64,000 nucleotides of DNA from Streptomyces justiciae (GTDB taxonomy: Bacteria > Actinomycetota > Actinomycetes > Streptomycetales > Streptomycetaceae): positions 1-64,000 of the forward strand of contig NZ_JADDXU010000011.1 in assembly GCF_015163075.1 (NCBI RefSeq). Reading direction: 5' to 3'. Made by a program: the position numbers and the translations under genes. The notes below the pieces were generated by a model. That model searched no databases. It saw only the letters and a list, made by a program, of their open reading frames with translations, and was not told the origin of the DNA. Shown piece after piece: positions 34,989 to 42,365 of this stretch (positions are counted from its first letter, which is position 1; every line of letters begins with the position of its first letter).

Positions 34989-35101
34989 GCCGAGCAGGGC
35001 GGGGCAGGCCTTGACGGGCGTGCGAGCAGAGCGGGGCAGGCCTGGCGGCCGTGCGAGCAGGACAGGGCAGGCCTGATGGCCGTGCGAGCAGGGCGGGACG
35101 G
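34989..35101. repeat. 31-bp tandem repeats upstream of the importer operon
   Basis: About 3.5 copies of a 31-bp unit GTGCGAGCAG-nnCnGGGCAGGCCTGnnGGCC; clear copies start at 35020, 35051 and 35082, with a degenerate copy before. On the minus strand they lie 60-175 bp upstream of the ATPase start, in the likely 5' UTR or promoter. Confidence 0.7.
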
Positions 35102-35171
35102 TCGACCGGCGCGACGCGCGATGGTCACAGCGGTGCCGTGGACGGTGCGGTGGTGGCCGTGAGGCCGTTGT

Positions 35172-35202
35172 CAGGGTGTCTCGGGATTGCCGAGGCACCC
35201 TG
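35172..35202 (-). terminator. strong hairpin terminator downstream of the ROK gene
   Basis: A 13-bp stem with one G-T pair, CAGGGTGTCTCGG (35172-35184) with CCGAGGCACCCTG (35190-35202), and a 5-nt loop. It lies 79 bp after the ROK stop in the direction of transcription and would separate it from the importer operon. Confidence 0.65.
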
Positions 35203-35210
35203 GGGTGTGC

Positions 35211-35258
35211 GGTGTCACCGGCAGGTTTGCGATGACACTTGATCGATGTGATGTCACA
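35211..35258. promoter_or_regulatory. cluster of GTCAC dyads upstream of the importer operon
   Basis: GGTGTCACC (35211-35219 region), GATGACAC (about 35231) and the palindrome TGTGA-tg-TCACA (35247-35258) follow each other closely. The GTGTCA/TGACAC pair also forms a 15-nt spaced dyad. Candidate operator or activator sites for the ABC operon; the regulator is unknown. Confidence 0.4.
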
Positions 35259-35280
35259 CGTGTGGTGCTACGTGCGCCGG

Positions 35281-36471
35281 TCAGGCCGGCGAGAAGACGT
35301 GGTCACTGATGAGGCGGGCCGCACCGATGGCTCCGGCCACCGGCCCCAACTCCCCCAGTACGATGGGCAGGTTGCCCGTGGCCAGCGGCAGGGACTGCCG
35401 GTACACCTGGGTCCGGACACTGGCCAGCAACGTGTGACCGAGCCCGGTCACACCTCCGCCGATGACCACCAGGCCGGGGTTGAAGAAACTGACGAGTCCG
35501 GCGACGACCTGTCCCAGACGTTTGCCGCCCTCCCGGATGAGTTCCAGAGCCACCGTGTCCCCCGCCGCGGCGGCGGCCGACACATCTGCGGCGGTCAGGC
35601 TTCCCGCTGTCTCCAGCCGGGTGGCGAGGTACGCCGACCGGCCCTCGCGGGCGGCCTGTTCCGCGTCCTCGGCCAGTGCGGCGCCGCTGAAGTGGGCTTC
35701 CAGGCAGCCCCGGTTGCCGCAGGCACAGGGCCGCCCGTCGGGCACCGCCTGAATGTGTCCGATGTCCCCCGCGCTGCCGGTGACACCCCGGTGGACGTCC
35801 CCGCCCACGACGATCCCGCAACCGATACCGGTACCGATCTTGACGCAGAGGAAGTCGCCCACGGAACGGGCGACACCCGCGTGCTGCTCCCCCATCGCCA
35901 TCAGGTTCACGTCGTTGTCGACCATCACCGGACAGCCGAGTTCCTGGCTGAGCGCCTCCCGCACCGGGAAACCGTCCCAGCCCGGCATGATCGGCGGCGC
36001 CACCGGCACACCCTCGGGAAACCGGACCGGCCCCGGAACACCGATACCGGCGCCGTCGAAACCCTCCGCGAGCCCCGCCGCCTTCAACTTCGCTGCCATG
36101 GACAGGACTTGCTCGAACACCGCGACCGGACCTTCACGGACGTCCATGGGCTGGTTCAGATGCCCCAGGACCTCCAGTTCCGCGTTGGTCACGGCGACAT
36201 CGATCGATGTGGCGCCGATGTCGACACCGAGGAAGCGCAGTGTCGGCGCGAGCCGGATGTTGTGCGACCGCCGGCCGCCGCGGGACGGGGCCAGCCCGTC
36301 CGCGACCACCAGTCCGGTCTCCAGCAGCCGGTCCACCTCCACGGCCAGCTTCGAACGGGACAGATCCACCAGGTCGCCCAGCTGGGCGCGGGAGTTGGAC
36401 CCGTTGTCACGCAGCAGACGAAGCAGCCGCGCCTGATGTGCGTTCTCAGGCCGAGCAGTCATCCGTCGCAC
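35281..36471 (-). CDS. ROK family transcriptional regulator
   Basis: 396 aa from GTG 36471 (GAGGAG at 7-nt spacing; an ATG three codons in is possible). N-terminal MarR-like HTH (QARLLRLLRDNGSNSRAQLGDLVDLSRSKLAVEVDRLL, about 12-50), then a ROK sugar-kinase-like domain with FLGVDIGATSIDVAV, GVPGPV, VMVDNDVNLMA, GTGIGCGIVV and the zinc motif CACGNRGCLEAH. It heads the sugar locus in the same orientation and is the obvious candidate regulator of the importer and catabolic genes. Confidence 0.9.
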   Translation of the reverse strand: MRRMTARPENAHQARLLRLLRDNGSNSRAQLGDLVDLSRSKLAVEVDRLLETGLVVADGLAPSRGGRRSHNIRLAPTLRFLGVDIGATSIDVAVTNAELEVLGHLNQPMDVREGPVAVFEQVLSMAAKLKAAGLAEGFDGAGIGVPGPVRFPEGVPVAPPIMPGWDGFPVREALSQELGCPVMVDNDVNLMAMGEQHAGVARSVGDFLCVKIGTGIGCGIVVGGDVHRGVTGSAGDIGHIQAVPDGRPCACGNRGCLEAHFSGAALAEDAEQAAREGRSAYLATRLETAGSLTAADVSAAAAAGDTVALELIREGGKRLGQVVAGLVSFFNPGLVVIGGGVTGLGHTLLASVRTQVYRQSLPLATGNLPIVLGELGPVAGAIGAARLISDHVFSPA

Positions 36472-36561
36472 GGTCCCTCCTCTCCTCACCCACGGCCGGG
36501 AACCCGGCGCCGTCTCCACTGACCGCGCCACCAGGCTGTCGGAGAGGAACGTAACAACCAT

Positions 36562-36576
36562 TTTCCAGACTGGGAA
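36562..36576. promoter_or_regulatory. candidate operator upstream of the ROK gene
   Basis: Near-palindrome TTTCCAG-a-CTGGGAA with a single wobble position, about 90 bp upstream of the ROK start in an AT-rich stretch. The position suits autoregulation; assignment is by symmetry alone. Confidence 0.4.
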
Positions 36577-36659
36577 GTACTTACGCACGAGTAGGGGCCA
36601 TCTTTTTCCACACTCAGGACAAAGTCGGGGCGACGGGCCACATCGAGGGGACACAGAAA

Positions 36660-36690
36660 GCCGCCGCCCCCTGCGGAAGGGGACGACGGC
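36660..36690 (-). terminator. terminator of the DUF1707 gene
   Basis: Stem GCCGCCGCCCCCT / AGGGGACGACGGC with two mismatches and a 5-nt loop, followed on the minus strand by TTTCTGTG. It lies 40 bp after the DUF1707 stop. Confidence 0.65.
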
Positions 36691-36729
36691 CCTGGTCTCA
36701 GGTGTCGTAGCAGAGGCAGCGCGGGGCAG

Positions 36730-37401
36730 TCAGTCCCCCGCCGGCCGGGAGGTGGGCCTGCGCAGCAGCCACCGCCAGAACCCCCGACGCGGAGGCCGCA
36801 CCACCACCCTGCCGTGGGCCTTCTGCCCGACCAGCTCCACACGCAGCCGGACCGGTGTGCCGTGCGGCGGCGTCTGCATGGGGCGGTGTTTGAGCTTGCA
36901 GTGGATCAGGGTCAGCCCGTCGGTGTCGATCTCGACGCCCGGCCCCGTGACCAGCGTCAGGGTCTTCCCCGTCATGGCGACGTCGACGTGCAGGGTGCCC
37001 TGTGTGATCACGGCCTCGGTGAAGTCGAGGGTGACGTCGCACCAGCTCACAGCGAGCTCCAGCCGCCGCGGCAGCACCCACCGTCCCGCCCGCTCGACCG
37101 CCCCGCTGAACACCTGCTCGATCCGGACGACGTCCTTGGGTACCACGACCCCGGCCGCGGCACCGCCCGCCGGGGCCGACGCGACGGGCAGATCCGCGGT
37201 GAGCCCCGCCAGTTCGCTCAACGTCCGCGCCGACAGGGCGACTTCCAGCCGCTCGTCCAACTCGTCGGCCGTCAGCAGGCCGTCCCCCGCGGCGATCCGC
37301 AGTACGTCCACCACCCGGTCCCGGTCGGCATGAGAGGCTCGCAGCTCGGGCGACGAACCGGGGCCGGAGCGCTGTCCGTTGGGGGCCATCTCTCCCGACA
37401 T
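36730..37401 (-). CDS. DUF1707 domain-containing protein
   Basis: 223 aa from ATG 37401. The DUF1707 domain (RASHADRDRVVDVLRIAAGDGLLTADELDERLEVALSARTLSEL) covers about residues 20-70. A middle part follows with a beta-rich region (VVRIEQVFSGAVERAGRWVLPRRLELAVSWCDVTLDFTEAVI) like the cell-wall-active/LiaF-type C-terminal domain, then a basic tail. No membrane helix or signal peptide. Function unknown; the LiaF-like part suggests envelope-stress signalling, which is inference only. Confidence 0.8.
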   Translation of the reverse strand: MSGEMAPNGQRSGPGSSPELRASHADRDRVVDVLRIAAGDGLLTADELDERLEVALSARTLSELAGLTADLPVASAPAGGAAAGVVVPKDVVRIEQVFSGAVERAGRWVLPRRLELAVSWCDVTLDFTEAVITQGTLHVDVAMTGKTLTLVTGPGVEIDTDGLTLIHCKLKHRPMQTPPHGTPVRLRVELVGQKAHGRVVVRPPRRGFWRWLLRRPTSRPAGD

Positions 37402-37558
37402 GCTTCCGTCCCTGCTCCTGTCCGACGTCTCCGCGTCTCCGCGCAGCGCGGGCAGCGGCGATGCACGGCATACGGCATCCATCATGCCGAGGCCCGCGTA
37501 CGACGACAACGGCGGCGACCCGGGCGCCTGTTGACGGGGGTGCTGGCGGCCTGAGGGG

Positions 37559-37948
37559 CTACGGCGCCAGAGTGCGAAGGACGCAGAACTCGTTGCCCTC
37601 CGGGTCCGCCATGACCACCCAACTCCGGTCCGGGCCTTGGCCCACGTCCGTCCTGGTGGCGCCGAGGCCGAGCAGTCGGGCCACCTCGTCCTCGGTACTG
37701 CGGTCGATCGGACTGACGTCGAGGTGCAGCCGGTTCTTCACGGCCTTGTCCTCCGGCACCTGGACGAACAGCACAGTGGGCGGCATCTGGCGCGCCCGGA
37801 CCTCCTCGACGGTCGGCACCCAGGAGCCGATCTCGACCTTGCCCTCGCCCCGTTCGATGACCTTGAAGTCCAGGACCTCGCACCAGAAGGCCGCCTGCCG
37901 CTCCGGGTCGTGGCAGTCAACGGCCAGTTCGGTGAACCTACTTGTCAT
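37559..37948 (-). CDS. VOC family (glyoxalase-like) protein
   Basis: 129-aa single-chain VOC protein: FTELAVDCHDPERQAAFWCEVLDF at the start, LFVQVPEDKAVKNRLHLDVSP in the middle and WVVMADPEGNEFCVL at the end. These carry a conserved His and a Glu at the usual metal positions. Members of this subgroup are widespread in Streptomyces with unknown substrate. Stands alone; the ATG at 37948 begins the first beta strand. Confidence 0.85.
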   Translation of the reverse strand: MTSRFTELAVDCHDPERQAAFWCEVLDFKVIERGEGKVEIGSWVPTVEEVRARQMPPTVLFVQVPEDKAVKNRLHLDVSPIDRSTEDEVARLLGLGATRTDVGQGPDRSWVVMADPEGNEFCVLRTLAP

Positions 37949-38038
37949 GACGCTCCCCGGTAGTGCGGACGGAGGCTCAGAGTATGGCCAAGGGATCACT
38001 GAAGGTGGGTCCCTTTTCGGCGGCCGCGTGACGGCCCG

Positions 38039-38044
38039 TAGACT
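38039..38044 (+). promoter_or_regulatory. candidate -10 box for a leaderless leader-peptide transcript
   Basis: TAGACT ends 6 nt before the GTG of a 12-codon ORF, so transcription would begin at or next to that GTG. A TTTTCGG stretch about 18 bp upstream could be the -35 region. No good Shine-Dalgarno precedes the GTG, which agrees with a leaderless start. Confidence 0.5.
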
Positions 38045-38050
38045 CCCGGT

Positions 38051-38089
38051 GTGGCATTCATGAGCATTCCGCACTGCTGCTTCCTGTGA
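38051..38089 (+). CDS. candidate 12-residue leader peptide upstream of the rRNA methyltransferase
   Basis: GTG-initiated ORF encoding MAFMSIPHCCFL, ending at TGA 38089, probably translated leaderless. It lies 155 nt before the RlmA/TlrB-like gene. The spacer has an 11-nt direct repeat CGTTGAGGGCG (38098-38108 and 38187-38197), with TCGCCCCC (38122-38129) between them that can pair with GGGCGA in the first copy or GGGCG in the second. This is the layout of a ribosome-stalling attenuator. No known leader is recognised; the ORF could also be chance. Confidence 0.5.
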   Translation: MAFMSIPHCCFL

Positions 38090-38097
38090 TCGGAAGG

Positions 38098-38197
38098 CGT
38101 TGAGGGCGAAGCCGGACGGCATCGCCCCCGCTCGGTGTGCCTGCCGCGTGAACCACGTTCCCGAAGCTGCCCGTTGGCAGTGACGCCGTTGAGGGCG
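38098..38197 (+). promoter_or_regulatory. candidate attenuator with mutually exclusive hairpins
   Basis: Stem-loop GGGCGA (38104-38109) / TCGCCC (38122-38127) with an inner GCC/GGC stem can form right after the leader stop. The second copy of CGTTGAGGGCG at 38187-38197 offers an alternative partner for the same CGCCC segment. Which structure forms could depend on ribosome position on the leader. Confidence 0.4.
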
Positions 38198-38243
38198 CGT
38201 ACAGGCACGGCCCCATCCCATTCAGCCCTGCCAGGAGTGCCTC

Positions 38244-39095
38244 GTGCCCGCGTTGCTTCCCCCTGCCCTCGAACGATCCCTCGACCTGCTGCGCTGCCCG
38301 ACCTGCCGCGGGCGCCAACTCCACCCCAGCCACGGCGCGTTGCGCTGCCCGGTGGGCCACACCTTCGACATCGCCCGCCACGGCTATGCGGGCCTGCTGA
38401 CCGGCACGCGTGCCACCAGCGGCGACGACGCGGCCATGGTCCAGGCCCGGGACCGCTTCCTGGCCACCGGCGCCTACGAGCCCATCCGCCAGGCCGTGGC
38501 TCGCCTGGCGGCCGGCGCCGCGCCGGAGCGGGGCACGGTCCTCGACGTCGGATGCGGCACGGGCTACTACCTCGCCGGCGTACTCGACCATCTGCCGACC
38601 GCCCGTGGACTCGGGCTGGACACATCGGTGCGCGCGCTGCGCTCGGCGGCCCGGGCCCATGACCGAGCCGCCGCGGCGGCCTGGGACGCCTTCCGTCCCT
38701 TCCCGTTGGCCGATGGAGTGGCCGACGTCGTCCTGAACGTGTTCGCCCCGCGCAATCCGGTCGAGTTCCACCGCGTACTGCGCCCGACCGGCCGCCTGGT
38801 CGTGGTGCGCCTCACCGGACGGCATCTGGCCGAACTACGCCGCCGGCTGCCGGGGATGGTGACGATCGACCCCGGCAAGGAACAGCGCCTGCACCGGGCG
38901 CTGGCCCCCCGCTTCGAGGCCGTCGACACCGAGCGGATGGAATACCCCCTCCCCCTGACCAGGACGGCGGCCCGGGACTTGGTGGCGATGACACCGAGCG
39001 CGTGGCACGTGAGCGACGCGGATCTCGACGACGTCGGCCTACTGCCCGACCGCCTCACCGTCTCGGTGCTGGCCACCGCCTATCAACGGCGGTAG
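38244..39095 (+). CDS. 23S rRNA guanine-N1 methyltransferase-like protein (RlmA/TlrB family)
   Basis: 283 aa from a GTG with AGGAG upstream. An N-terminal zinc finger (Cys18, Cys21, Cys35, His39; LRCPTC...RCPVGHTFD) is followed by a SAM-binding domain with VLDVGCGTGYYL (99-110) and the RlmA-type NVFAPRNPVEFHRVL. RlmA(I) methylates G745 and RlmA(II)/TlrB G748 of 23S rRNA; TlrB confers tylosin resistance in combination with a second methylation. The leader ORF and attenuator-like spacer upstream suggest induction by ribosome-targeting drugs. Which base is modified is not evident from sequence. Confidence 0.85.
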   Translation: MPALLPPALERSLDLLRCPTCRGRQLHPSHGALRCPVGHTFDIARHGYAGLLTGTRATSGDDAAMVQARDRFLATGAYEPIRQAVARLAAGAAPERGTVLDVGCGTGYYLAGVLDHLPTARGLGLDTSVRALRSAARAHDRAAAAAWDAFRPFPLADGVADVVLNVFAPRNPVEFHRVLRPTGRLVVVRLTGRHLAELRRRLPGMVTIDPGKEQRLHRALAPRFEAVDTERMEYPLPLTRTAARDLVAMTPSAWHVSDADLDDVGLLPDRLTVSVLATAYQRR

Positions 39096-39181
39096 CGATG
39101 CTCGTTCCCCGGATAGGCTGACGGCCGCGAACGACACAACAAGACTCGGTCCGGTCGGACGAGGCGAAAGGCAGGACGCTG

Positions 39182-39568
39182 ATGACCTCCGGTCCCGGAC
39201 TGGGCTACCACCCCGCGATGCTCGCGCTGCGGCTCGTGCTGGAGGTCACCGCGTTGGTGTGCTTCGGATACTGGGCCTGGCACGTCTCCCCGCAGGGGCT
39301 GCGGTACGTCACGGTGGTGGCCGTACCACTGCTGGTCGCCGCCGCCTGGGGCGTCTTCGCAACCCCCGGCGACGAGTCCCGCTCCGGAAACACCGTCGTG
39401 GCGACCGCCGGCCCCCTGCGCCTGCTGCTCGAACTCGCCGTCTTCTTCGGCGGCGCGGCAGCCCTATACACCGCGGGGGCCCACGCCCCCGCCCTGGTGC
39501 TCACGCTCGTGCTGGTGGCCTACCACGCCGCTTCCTTCGACCGGATCGCGTGGCTGTTCCGGCACTGA
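39182..39568 (+). CDS. YrdB/DUF2568 family membrane protein
   Basis: 128 aa with four predicted membrane helices. ALRLVLEVTALVCFGYWAW, VTVVAVPLLVAAAWGVFATPGDESRSG and LRLLLELAVFFGGAAALY match the YrdB (DUF2568) family. Function unknown. It follows the methyltransferase by 86 bp in the same direction and may be co-transcribed. Confidence 0.82.
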   Translation: MTSGPGLGYHPAMLALRLVLEVTALVCFGYWAWHVSPQGLRYVTVVAVPLLVAAAWGVFATPGDESRSGNTVVATAGPLRLLLELAVFFGGAAALYTAGAHAPALVLTLVLVAYHAASFDRIAWLFRH

Positions 39569-39716
39569 CGCCGACGTCACGTCGTACCACCACAGCGGTG
39601 GCCCCCATCCAGGGACTGGTCGATCGCTACGAACTCCAGGGCGGCCGCTGCCCGTTGGGGGTGCTCGACACCGGGATCGAGCGTCTGCGGACGGCGTCGG
39701 ACACTACGCTGCACAC

Positions 39717-40535
39717 GTGATCGAGGATGCGAACATACGTCTCGCCGACCTGCTCGACCGTCGCTCGGACGGGCACGAGCCCGCGCCGGAGGCGGTGCTC
39801 GCCGCGCTGTTCGAGGGCGGGGTGTTCGTCCCCGTCACCGAGACCGGATCGGTGGTGTTCCTGCCCGCCGACGACCAGCCGCCCACCCTGCTCGGCTTCA
39901 CCGACGCGGCGCTCGGCGCGCGACTGCTGCCCACGGCTGCCGGAATGGTCCACTGCGACGCGGCGCGGCTGAGGGACATCCTGGAGAAGACCGGCGTCGC
40001 GGTGCTCGGGGTGCGCTCCGGGAGCGGGCAGGCGGTCTTTCCCGAGCAGGTGCTGCGGGACTGGGCGACCCACGGGCCCGGTGCGGAGATGGAGCTCAGC
40101 TGGTCCACCGACCCGGTGGCGGTCGCCCTGCGTGACGCACTGGCCCGGCGGATCCGCGAGTTTCCCGCCGTCCGCTCGGTGTGGGTGGCGCAGGTCCGGT
40201 GGCGGGTCGGCGGCGACGAACACCTGCTGCTGCATGTCGCCGTGGACGAGGAACTGCCCTCGGCCTCCGCCGACCGGCTGATGCAGGTGCTGCTGCGCGA
40301 AGAGGTGCACCTCGGCCCAGAGCACCCGAAGGTCGGCATGCTCGCCCTCCACACCACCACGCACGCCGACACGATCGCCCAACTGGACCGCCAGGGCCTG
40401 GACACGGTCCGCCACGACGCCGAGTCGGGACAGGTCCAGGTGATCTCGCGCGAGTACGACGCCCCGTCGACGCCCCCGGCGAGCGGCTCGGCGCAGCAAC
40501 CGCGAGCCAAGCGCCGCTGGTTCGGCCGCGCCTGA
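39717..40535 (+). CDS. SseB family protein
   Basis: 272 aa from GTG 39717. The first half (PEAVLAALFEGGVFVPVTETGSVVFLPADDQPPTLLGFTD) is an SseB N-terminal domain, and the second half (LSWSTDPVAVALRDALARRIREFPAVRSVWVAQVRW) is the SseB C-terminal domain. It ends with a basic tail. In actinobacteria the family is common and not tied to type III secretion; function unknown. It is followed by a very strong hairpin. Confidence 0.8.
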   Translation: MIEDANIRLADLLDRRSDGHEPAPEAVLAALFEGGVFVPVTETGSVVFLPADDQPPTLLGFTDAALGARLLPTAAGMVHCDAARLRDILEKTGVAVLGVRSGSGQAVFPEQVLRDWATHGPGAEMELSWSTDPVAVALRDALARRIREFPAVRSVWVAQVRWRVGGDEHLLLHVAVDEELPSASADRLMQVLLREEVHLGPEHPKVGMLALHTTTHADTIAQLDRQGLDTVRHDAESGQVQVISREYDAPSTPPASGSAQQPRAKRRWFGRA

Positions 40536-40581
40536 CCGAGCGCTCCCCCGCTGCGCACTGATTCGACAAGATCCGAACGAC

Positions 40582-40617
40582 TGCGCCGCCGCGCATACGA
40601 AACTGCGCGGCGGCGCA
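40582..40617. terminator. perfect 14-bp hairpin between convergent SseB and cold-shock genes
   Basis: TGCGCCGCCGCGCA (40582-40595) and TGCGCGGCGGCGCA (40604-40617) are exact reverse complements around an 8-nt loop, followed on the plus strand by TCTATTTA. Serves the SseB gene and possibly both. Confidence 0.85.
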
Positions 40618-40659
40618 TCTATTTACGCTCGCGGTCCCCGTTGCCCGACCGGGCCGAGG

Positions 40660-40863
40660 TCAGGCGGGGGTGATGTTCTCCGCCTGCGGGCCCTTCTGGC
40701 CCTGGGTGATGTCGAACGTGACCGCCTGGCCCTCCTGCAGCTCACGGAAGCCGGAGGCGTTGATGTTGGAGTAGTGCGCGAAGACGTCCGGACCGCCGCC
40801 GTCCTGGGCGATGAAGCCGAACCCCTTCTCCGAGTTGAACCACTTCACGGTTCCGCTGGCCAT
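40660..40863 (-). CDS. cold-shock protein (CspA family)
   Basis: 67-aa single cold-shock domain with RNP1 (KGFGFI) and RNP2 (VFAHYS) motifs, beginning MASGTVKWFNSEKG. It binds single-stranded RNA or DNA and acts as an RNA chaperone. The following 240 bp before the next gene forms its 5' leader and promoter region, with relatively AT-rich sequence; cold-shock genes often have long structured leaders. Streptomycetes have several such genes. Confidence 0.95.
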   Translation of the reverse strand: MASGTVKWFNSEKGFGFIAQDGGGPDVFAHYSNINASGFRELQEGQAVTFDITQGQKGPQAENITPA

Positions 40864-41104
40864 GTTGATGCCTTTCCGTAGACGTCAGGAACCGCGCCGC
40901 GCGGCCCTGGAGGTGATCGTCCTGGTCCAGCACTGCACAGCAAAACGCCCACGCCAAAGCGCGGGCAGGTACTGCGAACCACGACAGCCGAGAGTGACGC
41001 TACACGGCGAAACGGATCATCACCAGAGAGCAACAACTTTGAAATCCCGCCAATGGGCTACGGCGGCATCACGGCTGGCTCATACGGCAGTTGCCGCTTC
41101 GGCC

Positions 41105-41728
41105 TCAGCAAGGCGTGCGAAACGGGCGCGGGAACCCGGTCCAGCGCAGGTCCTCGGGGAGGTGGCTCATGTCGTTGAGGACCAGGACACTCGCGGGCCG
41201 GTCCGGGGCGTAACGGATGACGGTGAGCGCGGCGTTGCCGTGGTTCAGTCCCGTCCAGCGCCAGGCCGGGGCGTCCATCGCGGCGCGCACCAGCCAGGCG
41301 ATGAGAAACGCGTGGGTGACGACAAGCTCGTGCCGAGGCGCGTCCCCCTCATCGACCGGCCCGGTGAAGTCCCTGAGCGCCTGGCGGGCGAGCTCCGCAC
41401 CGCTCGCCCGTTCCTCGGCCGTCACCGACGCGAAGCGCGCCACGATCGCGTTCGCGAACTCCGAGGGAAGCTCATCCCGCTCGGGGACGTACGGCACATA
41501 GTCGCCGGCCGCCCGGGACTCCCGCAGCGGCACCGCACCCACCTGCTCCCCCACCAGCCGTGCCGTCTGCGCCGCACGGGGCAACGGACCGTGGTGTACG
41601 GCGGTCAGCGGTACGCCGTGCAGGCGCTTGCCCAGCAGCTCGGCCTGCCGTCGCCCCGCCGACGTCAGCTCGTTCTCGTCGGGTGTGGCCTCACCATGCC
41701 GCGCGAGATACAGGTATCGATCTTGCAT
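41105..41728 (-). CDS. histidine phosphatase family protein
   Basis: 207 aa from ATG 41728. The phosphohistidine motif LARHGEAT is at residues 8-15, a second His occurs in VVTHAFLIAW and an Arg/Glu pattern typical of phosphoglycerate-mutase-like phosphatases is present. The Shine-Dalgarno is weak, so the start is uncertain; longer in-frame starts exist but extend into the divergent gene's promoter region. Substrate unknown. Confidence 0.85.
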   Translation of the reverse strand: MQDRYLYLARHGEATPDENELTSAGRRQAELLGKRLHGVPLTAVHHGPLPRAAQTARLVGEQVGAVPLRESRAAGDYVPYVPERDELPSEFANAIVARFASVTAEERASGAELARQALRDFTGPVDEGDAPRHELVVTHAFLIAWLVRAAMDAPAWRWTGLNHGNAALTVIRYAPDRPASVLVLNDMSHLPEDLRWTGFPRPFRTPC

Positions 41729-41850
41729 GCCGAGGTGGACGCCACCCCGCAAGCCCTCGGTTCCCGCCCGCACGGAATCCGTTTCACACGCACGGCACAT
41801 TTGCGCGAGCATGCCGGAGTGACCTTGGTGTGCTGCTTCGGGGAGGCCTG

Positions 41851-42345
41851 ATGGATACGCGTCCCGAGCCCCGGCTGATCCTGCTGTGCGGGCTTCCCGG
41901 TTCCGGGAAGACGACGCTGGCCAGGCGGCTGGCCGAAGAGATTCCGTCGGTACGTCTGTGCCCGGACGAATGGCTGGCCGACCTCGGTGCCGACCTGTTC
42001 GACGAACCCATGCGCGACCGCCTTGAGAGGCGGTTCTGGCAGCACACCCAGGACCTGCTGAGGCTCGGACAGACGGTGATCCTGGAGTTCGGGTTCTGGG
42101 GACGTGCTGAGCGGGACGAGAAGCGGGTGGCGGCGCGCGCACTCGGCGTCCGCGTCGAGCTGCACTACCTCGCCGTGCCGGTCGACGAGCTGCACCGCCG
42201 TCTCGAAGCCCGCAACCGGAAGGAGGAGCTCGGGACCGTCCCGATCAGCCACGAGCTGCTGGAGCAGTACGTGAAGCTCTTCCAGGCGCCCGGCGATGAT
42301 GAGCTCCGCCTCTTCGACGACCCCCCTCCGGGCCGCCGTGGATGA
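41851..42345 (+). CDS. P-loop kinase-like ATP-binding protein
   Basis: 164 aa from ATG 41851 with GGGAGG upstream. Walker A GLPGSGKTT near residues 14-22, then RLCPDEWLADLG, a central LGQTVILEFGFWGRAERDE and LHRRLEARN, as in small AAA_33/zeta-toxin-like kinases and chloramphenicol-phosphotransferase-like proteins. No antitoxin gene is adjacent, so a toxin role is not supported. Substrate unknown. Confidence 0.85.
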   Translation: MDTRPEPRLILLCGLPGSGKTTLARRLAEEIPSVRLCPDEWLADLGADLFDEPMRDRLERRFWQHTQDLLRLGQTVILEFGFWGRAERDEKRVAARALGVRVELHYLAVPVDELHRRLEARNRKEELGTVPISHELLEQYVKLFQAPGDDELRLFDDPPPGRRG

Positions 42346-42365
42346 CCCGATCCGGCAGCCGCGTT

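Larger units (their letters stand above)
34929..35280. other. 352-bp intergenic region between ROK gene and importer operon
   Basis: No gene supported. It holds, from the ATPase start outwards, a 31-bp tandem repeat array (34989-35101), a strong hairpin (35172-35202) and a cluster of GTCAC/GTGAC half-sites (35211-35258). These are described separately. The importer promoter should be here. Confidence 0.55.

Noticed and set aside
41851..42345. Zeta-toxin type toxin-antitoxin system
   Set aside because: Only the P-loop kinase fold is shared; there is no small antitoxin gene on either side.
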